Under the pieces are notes generated by a model. That model was not told where the DNA came from. It searched no databases and was given only the letters and a program-made list of their open reading frames with translations. Shown piece by piece: positions 54,858 to 63,400 of a stretch of 64,000 bases of DNA (positions within the stretch are counted from its first letter, which is position 1; each line of letters opens with the position of its first letter). This stretch comes from Chrysogorgia sp. JL179-B06 (lineage: Eukaryota; Cnidaria; Anthozoa; Scleralcyonacea; Chrysogorgiidae). The position numbers were made by a program, and so were the translations under genes. The stretch spans positions 1,612,001 to 1,676,000 of the forward strand of contig JAYKKM010000350.1 in assembly GCA_035772405.1 (NCBI GenBank), read 5' to 3'.

Positions 54858-55067
54858 ATGGATCGCCATGAAATTGGACAAATAATAGCATTTTTTGCTT
54901 TAATCCTGTGTTTTTTTAGATATAAACACATTGATAATGGGGAATATTATATCAAACTATTTGTACGTCAAACAATTTTAGATTTTAGAAATTCACATCT
55001 TAAATTCATTTTATTCCCTCATGATAAAAAACACGTCGTGGTTTGGGTTGTGGAATATATTCTTTGA
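54858..55067 (+). CDS. Small unknown protein
   Basis: The ATG at 54,858 gives 69 residues: MDRHEIGQIIAFFALILCFF, YKHIDNGEYYIKLFVRQTIL, FILFPHDKKHVVVWVVEY. The open frame extends about 15 codons further upstream without an ATG (HLKCPRELLDVYNR), so an upstream exon is possible. There is an acceptor-like TGTGTTTTTTTAG at about 54,907-54,919, which offers another splice form starting with YKHIDNGEYY. Converges with the minus-strand gene ending at 55,078, leaving only 10 bp between them. Function unknown. Confidence 0.5.
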   Translation: MDRHEIGQIIAFFALILCFFRYKHIDNGEYYIKLFVRQTILDFRNSHLKFILFPHDKKHVVVWVVEYIL

Positions 55068-55077
55068 ATTTTTTAAA

Positions 55078-56240
55078 TTAGTCTAAATACAATTTTTCAA
55101 TACTCTGTATTATAATGTCAGGATCTTCAAAGTTAATATTATATGATTCTATAATACTCTTAATAATAAAAGTAGTTGATGTACGGGTATTAGATGTAAT
55201 CCTTACCCTTATAGAAAAATTATATATTATATCCATATGCGGGGGGTAATATTGTAAACTAAGGGGGGTATTATTTTGTATAATACTATTATTTTTAACT
55301 TGATCTGAAAATAAACTGACTTTAAACTTATAGGGTTTACTTGTCTTATAGAATAATTTAAACCAATAAGAGTATTTCTGACAATTTTTATAACAACAGG
55401 TACAGGGGGGGTTTTCATATGCATCAGCTTAACAATCTTATCGAGATTAAAAGTATAAACCCTATCGTTACTAGTTTTAAGTTTTGATATAGGGTTATGA
55501 TTTTCGCAAAAGAAAATAAAGCAACATACAAGCTGATACACTATTTTCTCAAAATTATCTAAATTATGTAGATAAAAAAAAGTAGCCTTCAAATAAAATG
55601 GATCTATAAAATATAAATAAATACAGCAATATGTAAATTCATGACTAAAACAACGATTAAGTCTATGTAATGTATTACAAAGATAAGACCCTCCATACCC
55701 TATGGGTTTAGGAATTGTAGTTTTCTCATCATTAATAGTAATAGAAATAAAGTGGTAAATATCATTTCTTGGATGATAACTGGTTTGAATCTCAATAAAA
55801 AAATTATCAGAATGATTATCATTCAAATGAAAAATAGATTTCATTAATGTTTGAGCGGGTATTAATAGTAATTTGTGATAACGCTCACAGAGTTTTTCAC
55901 CATAAATATAATATTTTCGTTGTGTATGAACAACCGGGATTATATAGTGTTGTTTATCTGTTAAGATTCGCCAATCCATGCATTCATCTTGATACATTTC
56001 AGGTTTCATTTTTTCAATATAGGCGTAGTCTTTATATCCACGACCAAGTTGTCTCGATTCAAATTCCATACATTCGATAATTTCCCCATAGTAATAGTCA
56101 CATAAGTCACAGACGGCAAATAATAATCCAATGTATCGGTTACGAAAATGTTGTATATAATACACAATTTTCAATATCGTCTTAATATTGATTTCTTGAG
56201 CTTGCGCATAGGTTCTTTTACTCCCAATGTTTAATGACAT
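55078..56240 (-). CDS. Large unknown virus-like protein with a homopolymer frame break
   Basis: I start at the ATG at 56,240 (MSLNIGSKRTYAQAQEINIK); the upstream TTG is not used. No family recognised. Landmarks: FAVCDLCDYYYGEIIECMEF, RGYKDYAYIEKMKPEMYQDE, FFIEIQTSYHPRND, GYGGSYLCNTLHRLNRCF and FYLKATFFYLHNLDN. The reading frame changes at a run of seven G (plus strand 55,405-55,411). Before it the frame is good. After it the adjacent frame stays open to a stop at 55,078 and looks more natural than the continuation to 55,227. The full product would be near 385 residues. The break may be a sequencing indel, a true mutation or a programmed slip. Not joined here. Confidence 0.65.
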
Positions 56241-56350
56241 TCTCAAAAGCGATAACGTTTTTTAAAAAATCGCCTTGTATATATACTATTTTCTCAATCT
56301 TTAAATATATATTTCTACACACAGATTTTAACACGATAAAAATTTGAAAA
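56241..56350 (-). promoter_or_regulatory. Promoter of the 56,240 gene
   Basis: On the minus strand AGTATATATACAAGG lies about 35-45 bp before the ATG, and CAAATTTTTATCGTGTTAAA at 56,327-56,346 is about 90-100 bp before it. The latter is the same AAATATTTATCG-GT motif seen before 52,336 and 53,181. Confidence 0.5.
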
Positions 56351-56580
56351 AAGTATTATTGTAACTACAATGTATAATATATCAACTGATTTGACGTGTG
56401 TGTGTTTTAGAACAACATTAGGGATTCGTTTTAATCTACAACACAGCATTTGGTGCAACTAATCCCCGTGTATTTGTTTAGAAGAAAATCGCTAATTATG
56501 GATTCGCGTCTCTAATTCCCCAAACACACATTCATTGTATACGAGTATCACAAATCATCGGGATGACATGAAAGCTTTAA
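56351..56580. other. Intergenic, divergent promoters
   Basis: No gene. Forms the left part of a ~460 bp gap between divergent genes starting at 56,240 (minus) and 56,706 (plus). Confidence 0.4.
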
Positions 56581-56584
56581 TCAA

Positions 56585-56705
56585 TGAACTCTGATTGGTC
56601 AAACTAATCTATCCACAGTAACGCATAGTAACGCGGGATACAATTATAAAAGCCGATGTAGGGTTGAAAATAATTAATATCAGTCTGAGTGTAGGAGAGT
56701 GAGAG
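56585..56705 (+). promoter_or_regulatory. Promoter of the 56,706 gene
   Basis: CTCTGATTGGTCAAAC (inverted CCAAT) at 56,589-56,604, ATTATAAAAG at 56,643-56,652 and a TATCAGTCTGAG initiator at 56,679-56,690. TATA to initiator A is about 37 bp, slightly long. Confidence 0.55.
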
Positions 56706-57476
56706 ATGGCAAAAATATTTGAGAACGTGAACAGCGAAATTAAAGAAGACTTCATACCGTTAGAGACAACTGAGAAGAATGAAGAGACTATCGAAGAGTT
56801 GTATGCGGGTAAATATAATTATGCATTAAACAAATGTAAAGAAGAAATATCCCAAGAACGACAGAAATTATTTTTATCGCGTATCACACATATAATGGAT
56901 TGTGAATGTTACCAGTTTAAGGGAGAGAGACCCAGTTATCGTGAAGTAACTCTTCTTGAACTTCAAACGAAGAAGTATTTTATTTATCATTGTTATGATA
57001 GCAAGTTAAAACCCTACAAAGAACTAACTCGAAGGGAACGGTCTACTGTCTACTATCAATATCGATGTCATGGACTAGACTATTTAACTGAAAAAAAATC
57101 AAGAGATTATTTTAGTCAAAGTGAACTTATAAATAGATTAAGTTATTTATTTCGTAATGTTTTTCCCCCGAATGCTATTATTGGGTATAAAGGTGGTGAT
57201 AAAGAATCGTCGTTAGTTAAAACACTTCAAGAAAAAACTATTTTACATTGTGTGAATCTTGAATATTTTGGAATTGAGAAGTACGATTATTTACTTTCGT
57301 TTTATAATCTTAAACCAAGAAATTGTTGGTATCATACTAGTGAACCCACATGTTTATTGTATCATTGTAGTTTGTTTGAATGTCTTTTATTTGCTGCATG
57401 TTTGTTTCGTAAATTAGAAGATGTGGATAATGAACGATCTGTACTCTCTATGTATGATAAGGAATTTAATTTTTAA
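56706..57476 (+). CDS. Unknown virus-like protein with Cys/His cluster
   Basis: 256 residues from a well-placed ATG. N-terminus acidic (DFIPLETTEKNEETIEELY). The middle reads KELTRRERSTVYYQYRCHGL and DYFSQSELINRLSYLF. The C-terminal part reads PPNAIIGYKGGDKESSLVKT, LHCVNLEYFGIEKYD, NCWYHTSEPTCLLYHCSLFE. The YKGG...E, NLExFG and CxxH...HCxxxEC pattern resembles a region I recall from uncharacterised proteins of Polinton/adintovirus-like and insect-virus elements, perhaps a degenerate nuclease fold. That is low-confidence recall. A possible donor (TTC/GTAAAT at 57,411) would splice in phase to the exon at 57,570. Confidence 0.55.
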   Translation: MAKIFENVNSEIKEDFIPLETTEKNEETIEELYAGKYNYALNKCKEEISQERQKLFLSRITHIMDCECYQFKGERPSYREVTLLELQTKKYFIYHCYDSKLKPYKELTRRERSTVYYQYRCHGLDYLTEKKSRDYFSQSELINRLSYLFRNVFPPNAIIGYKGGDKESSLVKTLQEKTILHCVNLEYFGIEKYDYLLSFYNLKPRNCWYHTSEPTCLLYHCSLFECLLFAACLFRKLEDVDNERSVLSMYDKEFNF

Positions 57477-57569
57477 AAATTATTCTCTCCTGAACATTTT
57501 ACCTAAATAAAAAAATACACTTTTTGATTTAAAAAAAAAATATTGAATGTATTTTCCTTTTATTTTTAG

Positions 57570-57802
57570 AAACACAAAGATTGTTTAAAAAATTATCAAA
57601 AGCACATTTAAGAAATGTTTATATTTTAAAAATAAAACGTACATTAGAACGTTATTATTTTGTTAAAGATGTACATGTTATCAAAAACACTATTTTTGTT
57701 AAAATAGAAGGAGAGAGAAGTTTTAAAAAAAATAAGATGATCATAGAAACTCTTTGTACATTTAAATATATAAAAAATGATATCATTGTACGTATAGTAT
57801 AA
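57570..57802 (+). CDS. Probable downstream exon or small protein without ATG
   Basis: The open frame has no ATG before KMIIETL; it starts after a fine acceptor, TTCCTTTTATTTTTAG (57,554-57,569). It encodes TQRLFKKLSKAHLRNVYILK, RTLERYYFVKDVHVIKNTIF, VKIEGERSFKKNKMII, a basic protein of about 77 residues. Phase fits a donor at 57,411 in the preceding gene (157 bp intron), which would replace that gene's last 22 residues. Alternatively an unseen upstream exon is used. It ends in an AAATAAAA signal. Confidence 0.45.
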
Positions 57803-57842
57803 ATAAAACGTTCATAATTTTTTTTCTCTTATTGGAATTAAA

Positions 57843-58523
57843 ATGAGTCAGAAAAAAATCATCCATTATAATGAACGTTTTTATCTTACGAATCCAAGAA
57901 AATTCGGGACAATTGCGTTAAAATCAGCAAATAATATATATGAGTTTCAAGAAGTGTCTTGGAAACACGGTGTAATACCCGCGAGTTTTCTTAACGGTTT
58001 ATTTAAATTTAAAACAAATATTCGTGCTCCAGGTCCAAATACTGATTTTTCATTGACATTTAGTAATAGAAAATTTCAAACAGATAAACAGGCTTATCTT
58101 ACAGGAGAATTAGAAGCAAGAAAAAAAGATTGGCATAAACGAAAAATAATTCATAGTATTGATGTAAAACTTAAAAATAATATTCGTGAATCATATAACG
58201 GGGCGTTAGGATGGAGTATTGTTCAAGTTAAAAAAGAGATATTCGAACAGGGTGATTTTGGCTCATATATTGCAAAACCTAATAAACCCTATTTTAGCTC
58301 TAATCAATTGTTTATTGATCCCGAGCAAAATTTCTTTAACGGTGATAAACGTTTTGTAGATTTAGCTTATAATTTACCTGCTGACGAAGATTTTATATTG
58401 ATTCAAAACATTAAATTTATAGATGAAAATTTTTTGTGGAAATATGGTCTTAAAATTGCCGAGGCAGATAAACCCTATAATGAATACGAAATTTCTATTG
58501 TTTATTCCGATGGATATACGTAG
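57843..58523 (+). CDS. Unknown virus-like protein, 226 residues
   Basis: ATG at 57,843 gives MSQKKIIHYNERFYLTNPRK. Rich in aromatic and charged residues, no membrane segment: FGTIALKSANNIYEFQEVSW, HGVIPASFLNGLFKFK, SIDVKLKNNIRESYNGALGW, DEDFILIQNIKFIDENFLWK. The pattern of short alternating hydrophobic strands suggests a mostly beta protein. A capsid-type fold is possible but not shown by any motif I can name. It lies between the small exon and the 58,570 gene, all on the plus strand. Confidence 0.6.
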   Translation: MSQKKIIHYNERFYLTNPRKFGTIALKSANNIYEFQEVSWKHGVIPASFLNGLFKFKTNIRAPGPNTDFSLTFSNRKFQTDKQAYLTGELEARKKDWHKRKIIHSIDVKLKNNIRESYNGALGWSIVQVKKEIFEQGDFGSYIAKPNKPYFSSNQLFIDPEQNFFNGDKRFVDLAYNLPADEDFILIQNIKFIDENFLWKYGLKIAEADKPYNEYEISIVYSDGYT

Positions 58524-58569
58524 ATAGGGGTATATATAAAGATCGTTTTATCAAAGGGGATCACGTGTC
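58524..58569 (+). promoter_or_regulatory. Promoter of the 58,570 gene
   Basis: GGTATATATAAAG at 58,529-58,541 and an ATCACG initiator with A at 58,563, about 30 bp downstream. The predicted leader is 7 nt. Confidence 0.6.
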
Positions 58570-59160
58570 ATGGAGTTTCAGCCCGTACAAAATCAAGAGG
58601 GATATAAGATTTATCATGATTTAACACAATATAGTTATGTGGAATCCGTTTTTTTTTGGTATTTAGTAGGAAGTATGGAAATTGAAAAATCAAGATATCA
58701 TCTACTAATATCTATTGCTGATTATGAAGCATATGTACGGTATAAATTTATACTGGAAGTAGAATGTTCAAAAAATCCCAAAATGTATGTTATGCATCAT
58801 GAGGAACACGATATTCCAGAAGAATGTTATGAATTTCTTCGTAAAATATGTGAAGAATGGAATGATGCTCTATCCCCACGTATCAACGACAAAAGAATTG
58901 GAGAATATTTAAAGATACTAGATTATGATAGAAAACATTGTTTTAGTTATGAGTGTTTTAGGAGTATTATAGCATTATATTATGATTTTTGGGTTTATAA
59001 TAAAACTATAAAATACACTTGTAAAAAATGTAAAGGGGAATGCGAATGTAATGTGGATTACCCTAATTTCATCAGTGTAAATTTTAATGAAATAAGAGCT
59101 TATAATGTAGAAAAATATTCAATGGACAATAACCTCTTATGTAACGAAATAATACACTGA
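58570..59160 (+). CDS. Unknown virus-like protein with C-terminal cysteine cluster
   Basis: 196 residues: MEFQPVQNQEGYKIYHDLTQ, VESVFFWYLVGSMEIEKSRY, YVMHHEEHDIPEECYEFLRK, ILDYDRKHCFSYECFRSIIA, KYTCKKCKGECECNVDYPNF. The C-K-K-C-x-x-x-C-x-C cluster near residues 160-170 could bind zinc. No family recognised. Preceded by a strong TATA box and a very short leader. Converges with the small basic ORF ending at 59,186, 26 bp apart. Confidence 0.6.
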   Translation: MEFQPVQNQEGYKIYHDLTQYSYVESVFFWYLVGSMEIEKSRYHLLISIADYEAYVRYKFILEVECSKNPKMYVMHHEEHDIPEECYEFLRKICEEWNDALSPRINDKRIGEYLKILDYDRKHCFSYECFRSIIALYYDFWVYNKTIKYTCKKCKGECECNVDYPNFISVNFNEIRAYNVEKYSMDNNLLCNEIIH

Positions 59161-59185
59161 ATGTATGTTTTTTATTTAAAAAAAA

Positions 59186-59353
59186 TTAATACATTAAAAA
59201 CTCTTTTTTAAAATCGTTTATAAAAAGTTTGCCGTATTTATTGACTGTTTTATTTCCTCCACGTTGCCTTTTTTTCCCTTTAAAAATACCTCCACGTTGC
59301 CTTTTTTTACCCTTAAAATCACCACCCCGTAATTCTCTTATTCTTCCTACCAT
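59186..59353 (-). CDS. Small basic GG-repeat protein behind the SET gene
   Basis: The ATG at 59,353 follows the SET stop by two bases (TAACAATGG). 55 residues: MVGRIRELRGG, then two tandem copies of FKGKKRQRGG, then a basic end. LRGG is followed by D, and QRGG by I and N. Basic peptides with GG sites recall adenovirus-type core precursors cleaved by viral proteases and also ubiquitin-like LRGG ends, but both likenesses are weak. The spacing suggests translation by re-initiation after the SET frame. Confidence 0.5.
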   Translation of the reverse strand: MVGRIRELRGGDFKGKKRQRGGIFKGKKRQRGGNKTVNKYGKLFINDFKKEFLMY

Positions 59354-59355
59354 TG

Positions 59356-59907
59356 TTATGAAGGTTGTTTTCTCTGCCAATAGTTATCACCATAGTCTGC
59401 AAAAATTTCTTCATGGGGTTTTATATGTTTTATACTTTCTAAATACATTTTTTTATTATTTGGGTCGTAAACAAAATCTGAATTATTTTTATATATAGAA
59501 CCGGTTTTCCCATTATTCGCATAACGTGCTGCAGCGTGAGTTGTCAAATAAGCATCGATACACGTGTTTGCATCGTTACAAATACTATATACAGCATTTG
59601 TGTTTTTGCCATATTTACGATCCAATTTGGACTGTGTTGTTTTTTGACCCGTGTAATAAGAAATATTACGATCGGGTTTAAAAGGTTTTTTCCAAGCAAA
59701 TAATCCTTCACCCGCATTGGGGATCGTTGATTTCTTGATACGTAAGTTATTTTGTTTTGCTAAATGAATCCAACATTTTTTTGTTTTTGCTGTTCGTTTA
59801 CGACATCTTATTTTTTTTAAGGTTTTACTTCTACATTGAAGAACGTGACGTATACTTTGAGATTTATCATTGCGTCTTTTTTTTCGAGGTAACTTAACTC
59901 TTACCAT
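59356..59907 (-). CDS. SET-domain protein with N-terminal CWxH zinc module
   Basis: 183 residues from ATG 59,907. Residues 1-44 are very basic. A zinc-type module follows: C25, C35 and CWIH (45-48), a C-x-C-CWxH pattern seen before SET domains of large DNA viruses and algae. The SET core begins IKKSTIPNAGEGLFAWKKPF (58-77), YYTGQK (84-89), continues ARYANNGK (127-134, at the place of the RFINHS motif), and ends HEEIFADYGDNYW (165-177) with the conserved catalytic Tyr. The NH of NHS is replaced by NN, so activity is uncertain. SET proteins methylate lysines, often in histone tails. It lies between the 60,228 gene and a small basic ORF, all on the minus strand. Length is short, like viral SET proteins. 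Confidence 0.88.
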   Translation of the reverse strand: MVRVKLPRKKRRNDKSQSIRHVLQCRSKTLKKIRCRKRTAKTKKCWIHLAKQNNLRIKKSTIPNAGEGLFAWKKPFKPDRNISYYTGQKTTQSKLDRKYGKNTNAVYSICNDANTCIDAYLTTHAAARYANNGKTGSIYKNNSDFVYDPNNKKMYLESIKHIKPHEEIFADYGDNYWQRKQPS

Positions 59908-59913
59908 TTTGTT

Positions 59914-60228
59914 TTAAAATATAGTTTTTATTCCTAAATAATCATTATTTTTTTCATGTGTCTGAATAAATTTTACCATACATTCAACTTTATAGATAAT
60001 ATCTTCGGGACAGTTGTATATTTCTTTTTTTAATTCTGTTATTCTTTGTTTTAAAATCTTTGATGAAATGGGTATTATCTTTTCTTTATCTTCTGTAAAA
60101 TTTAGTAAACATTCCCTTAAAAGATACGGTGTAAATAATATTGAAGGATCATTATCTTGAATTTCATACCCGATATAAGGTGAGTTAGACGCTTGTAAAT
60201 AAATTTCAATATACACAATTTCACTCAT
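59914..60228 (-). CDS. Unknown small virus-like protein
   Basis: 104 residues from ATG 60,228: MSEIVYIEIYLQASNSPYIG, LFTPYLLRECLLNFTEDKEK, CPEDIIYKVECMVKFIQTHE. Soluble, partly helical look. The SET ATG lies only 7 bp downstream of its stop, so the two may share a transcript. It diverges from the small plus-strand ORF at 60,270, leaving 41 bp between the two ATGs. No family recognised. Confidence 0.6.
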   Translation of the reverse strand: MSEIVYIEIYLQASNSPYIGYEIQDNDPSILFTPYLLRECLLNFTEDKEKIIPISSKILKQRITELKKEIYNCPEDIIYKVECMVKFIQTHEKNNDYLGIKTIF

Positions 60229-60269
60229 ATTTTTTTTTACTCTCTTTTTTTTGTTTTAGTTTTTTTTAA
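60229..60269. promoter_or_regulatory. Short bidirectional intergenic region
   Basis: 41 bp, nearly all pyrimidine on the plus strand, with TTTTTTGTTTTAG at 60,248-60,259 that looks like a splice acceptor. So the transcript of the polymerase may start further left, or the gap may act as a bidirectional promoter. Confidence 0.35.
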
Positions 60270-60407
60270 ATGGGTTCTTTATTCTCAAAAAAAATCCCTC
60301 CTATACTTACGTTGACATGTATTAATATACAGGATTCATACGATGTTACTATTGATCGTGTTGATGGTGAAGACGAAAACATAAATAAAAATAAAAAAAG
60401 AAGATGA
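60270..60407 (+). CDS. 45-residue protein with N-myristoylation-type start
   Basis: ATG at 60,270 gives MGSLFSKKIPPILTLTCI, then DSYDVTIDRVDGEDENINKN and KKRR. Gly2, Ser6 and Lys7-Lys8 fit the N-myristoyltransferase pattern (MGxxxS-K-K, as in Src-type kinases). Its TGA stop overlaps the ATG of the polymerase (ATGA at 60,404-60,407), a coupling rarely seen in animal genes. Frame stays open over 45 codons in AT-rich DNA. It could tether a viral product to membranes. Confidence 0.6.
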   Translation: MGSLFSKKIPPILTLTCINIQDSYDVTIDRVDGEDENINKNKKRR

Positions 60408-63400
60408 ATGATGATCAGAAAAAATTAAAATATAGTCAAAAAGATATAGATAAAATTGTAAGTTTATTTAATAAGAAAAAAGAAAGTAAGAAAAATGAAA
60501 AAATAGACGATTATTTTTCTGTTAATCATATAGAAACTATTAGTAGAGAAAAATTTAAAGTCACTGAACAACATTTTTCTTTGGATGTTTCACGGGAAAA
60601 AACGGTTAATTTTATTAGTTTTATTCAATCGTTATCGTTGGTTTTTTCTTATTTAATTAACATTGCACGGGCAAATGTAAAAAGTGATGATGATTATGTT
60701 AGATTTATCTTTAGTAATGCGCCAAAAAGTTTTTTCTCTACAGCCGTTTTACCCGTGAAAGACTTTGACGTTAAATATTTCTTAAATATTATGGAAAAAT
60801 TTATGCAGAGTAATAAAGAAATAATAGCTAATGGTTGGAATAGTAAAGTAATTGTTCAAACTTTTCCCGCAGGAATAAGTACAAATAAAAAAAAAAATAG
60901 TGTACTAAGCAAAAAAAGTATTTACAATAGTTTGAATAAGGGAAATGCTACAGATAAAGGTGGTGTGAAAAGTAATGTAAAAAAATATGGCCGTAAATTT
61001 CGCACGGGGGTATTTTATATTCTTAGCCATGTATTATTTCGTACAGTGAAAGATTGTTGTTTTGCTTTAGCAATATTAGTGGGTTTATCATTTTTAAAAC
61101 AAGACTATAAATATTTTATAATGAAAAGAAAACCCAATAAACCCGTGGATGATTTATTTACGTGTGAAGAAATTCGAAATGTATATCGGGAATGTGGGAT
61201 ACCCGAGGGTAATGTTGATGCTACACAGTTTCATTTTGTATATAATAATTATTTAAAAAAACAGGGTGTTGATTTGTTAGTGTATGCTGACACTCATTCC
61301 GATAATATAATTTATGATTCACGAACTGATAGTGAAGGTAATCTTATTAAATTGACTAATGAAATTGTATGTTTATGGTTAAATAATAATCATTACGATG
61401 TAGTCTTAAGCATAAAGGAATTTTCTAAACTCAGTACCAGTTCTTTTTGTGTTAAATGTATGAGTTATTTTACACGTCATGAATATGTCGATAATCACCT
61501 ATGTACTACAAATAATTTAACTTGTTTACGATGTTATAAATATCCGAATAAGTGTAAAGATAAAAATAATAAACTTATTTGTGCCAGTTGTGATATAATT
61601 TTTTATGATGAAAATTGTTTTACAAATCATTTAACAAATAAAATTTTTAAACCTTCTCAAAGTAATTATAACCGTTTAACACCGTGTCAATATTTTTTTT
61701 ATTGTAAAACCTGTAACAAAATTTGTCCTCGATTCTTTTTCATTTTTTCTAATAAAACAGTTAAACATGATTGTAGCAAACGATTTTGTTTTCATTGTGA
61801 TAAATACATGAAACAACCTCATTTTTGTTACGTGAAACCCCTTTCACTTGAATATAACAAGAGGAAAGAAAGTGAACCCACTTTATTTTTTTTTGATTTT
61901 GAAACAAAAGTAACCAAAACTAAAGTGCTCGTACCGTTTTATTGTATCGTCCAAAAGGTATGTAAAAAATGTCAACATATTGAATTTAAAAAAACAAAAA
62001 TATTTGAAAAAAAGGATCAAGAAATTATCGATAATACTATTGAAAAAGTTAGTTGTTGTGGGAATAGACAATTTATTTTTGATAACAATGTTATTGAAAC
62101 TTTATGTGAATTTATGTTTGAACAAACAAATTCCGTTTGGATAGCCCATAACGGGGGTAGATTTGATACTATTTTTATTTTAAAATATCTTTTAGAAATA
62201 AAACAGATAATGCCGAATACTATAATGAACGGTACTAAAATAATGAGTTTAATAATTAAAGAACAAAATATTAGAATCCTCGATAGTTATTTGTTTTTTA
62301 GTATGAAATTAGCCGATATTCCAAAAGCAATGGATCTTCAAGGGGAATGTAAGGGATTTCATCCTTATGAATTTTACGATTTAACTTATGAGGGTGAAAT
62401 TGTAGATCGGAAATTTTTTGATACGAAACATATGAATACAGCAACACTTAATGAATTTGAAAAATGGTATTTAGAAAAAAAGAAAGAGAAATATATATTT
62501 CGTAAAGAGATTTATTATTATTGTTGTAGTGATGTAGATATTTTAAGAAAGGGATGTGTTAAATTTTCTACAATGATCGGGACCATAGGTCATATCACCC
62601 CCTTTTATGCAAAGAATTGTATTACGATTGCTAGTTTAGCTTTGAAAGTGTATAGGCTTAATTTTAAAAAAAAAATTGTGTAGGAATTATTCCTGCTTCG
62701 GGGTATAGGGGGGGTGTAAAACAGAGTTTAATTGCTATTGATTGGTTAGATGAAATTAATCGAGAATTAGGAGGAAATTTAGAATATATCTGTTCACAAA
62801 ATGGGGAGAAAAAAATTCTAGGGCGTTTTGTCGATGGTTTTTATAATGAAACGATATATCAATTTCATGGTTGTTTTTATCACGGATGTCCCAAATGTTT
62901 CGACCCCTATGCATTAAACGTTCTTACAAACGAAAAATTTAGTAATTTATATGCAAATACGCAACGTTTTTCTTGGACAATAAAAAATGCCGGTTACAAA
63001 TTAATCGAGATGTGGGAATGTGATTATTTAGAAGAAAAAAAATATACACAGAAACAATTAATTGAAAAGAAAAGAAAATTTTATCCGTTTACTCCTTTAA
63101 CACCACGTGACGCATTATACGGGGGACGAACTTCCCCCGTATGTTTATTTAAAGAAACAAAACCCAACGAACGAATAAGTTACGTAGATTTTACATCGCT
63201 ATACCCTGATGTACAAAAAAAAATATGATTTTCCTGTGGGTCATCCTACTATTTTACTGGGTGAGGATTGTAATAAAATAAAAATCAAGGACATATTTGG
63301 TTTAGTAAAATGTTGTATTTCACCTCCTCGAAATATTTACTTTCCTGTTTTACCCGTTAGAATAGATGGGAAATTATTATTTCCATTATGTTATAAATGT

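Noticed and set aside
62660..63225. Polymerase breaks as a programmed frameshift
   Set aside because: The two breaks need corrections in opposite directions and both sit in long A runs, so indels are the simpler explanation.
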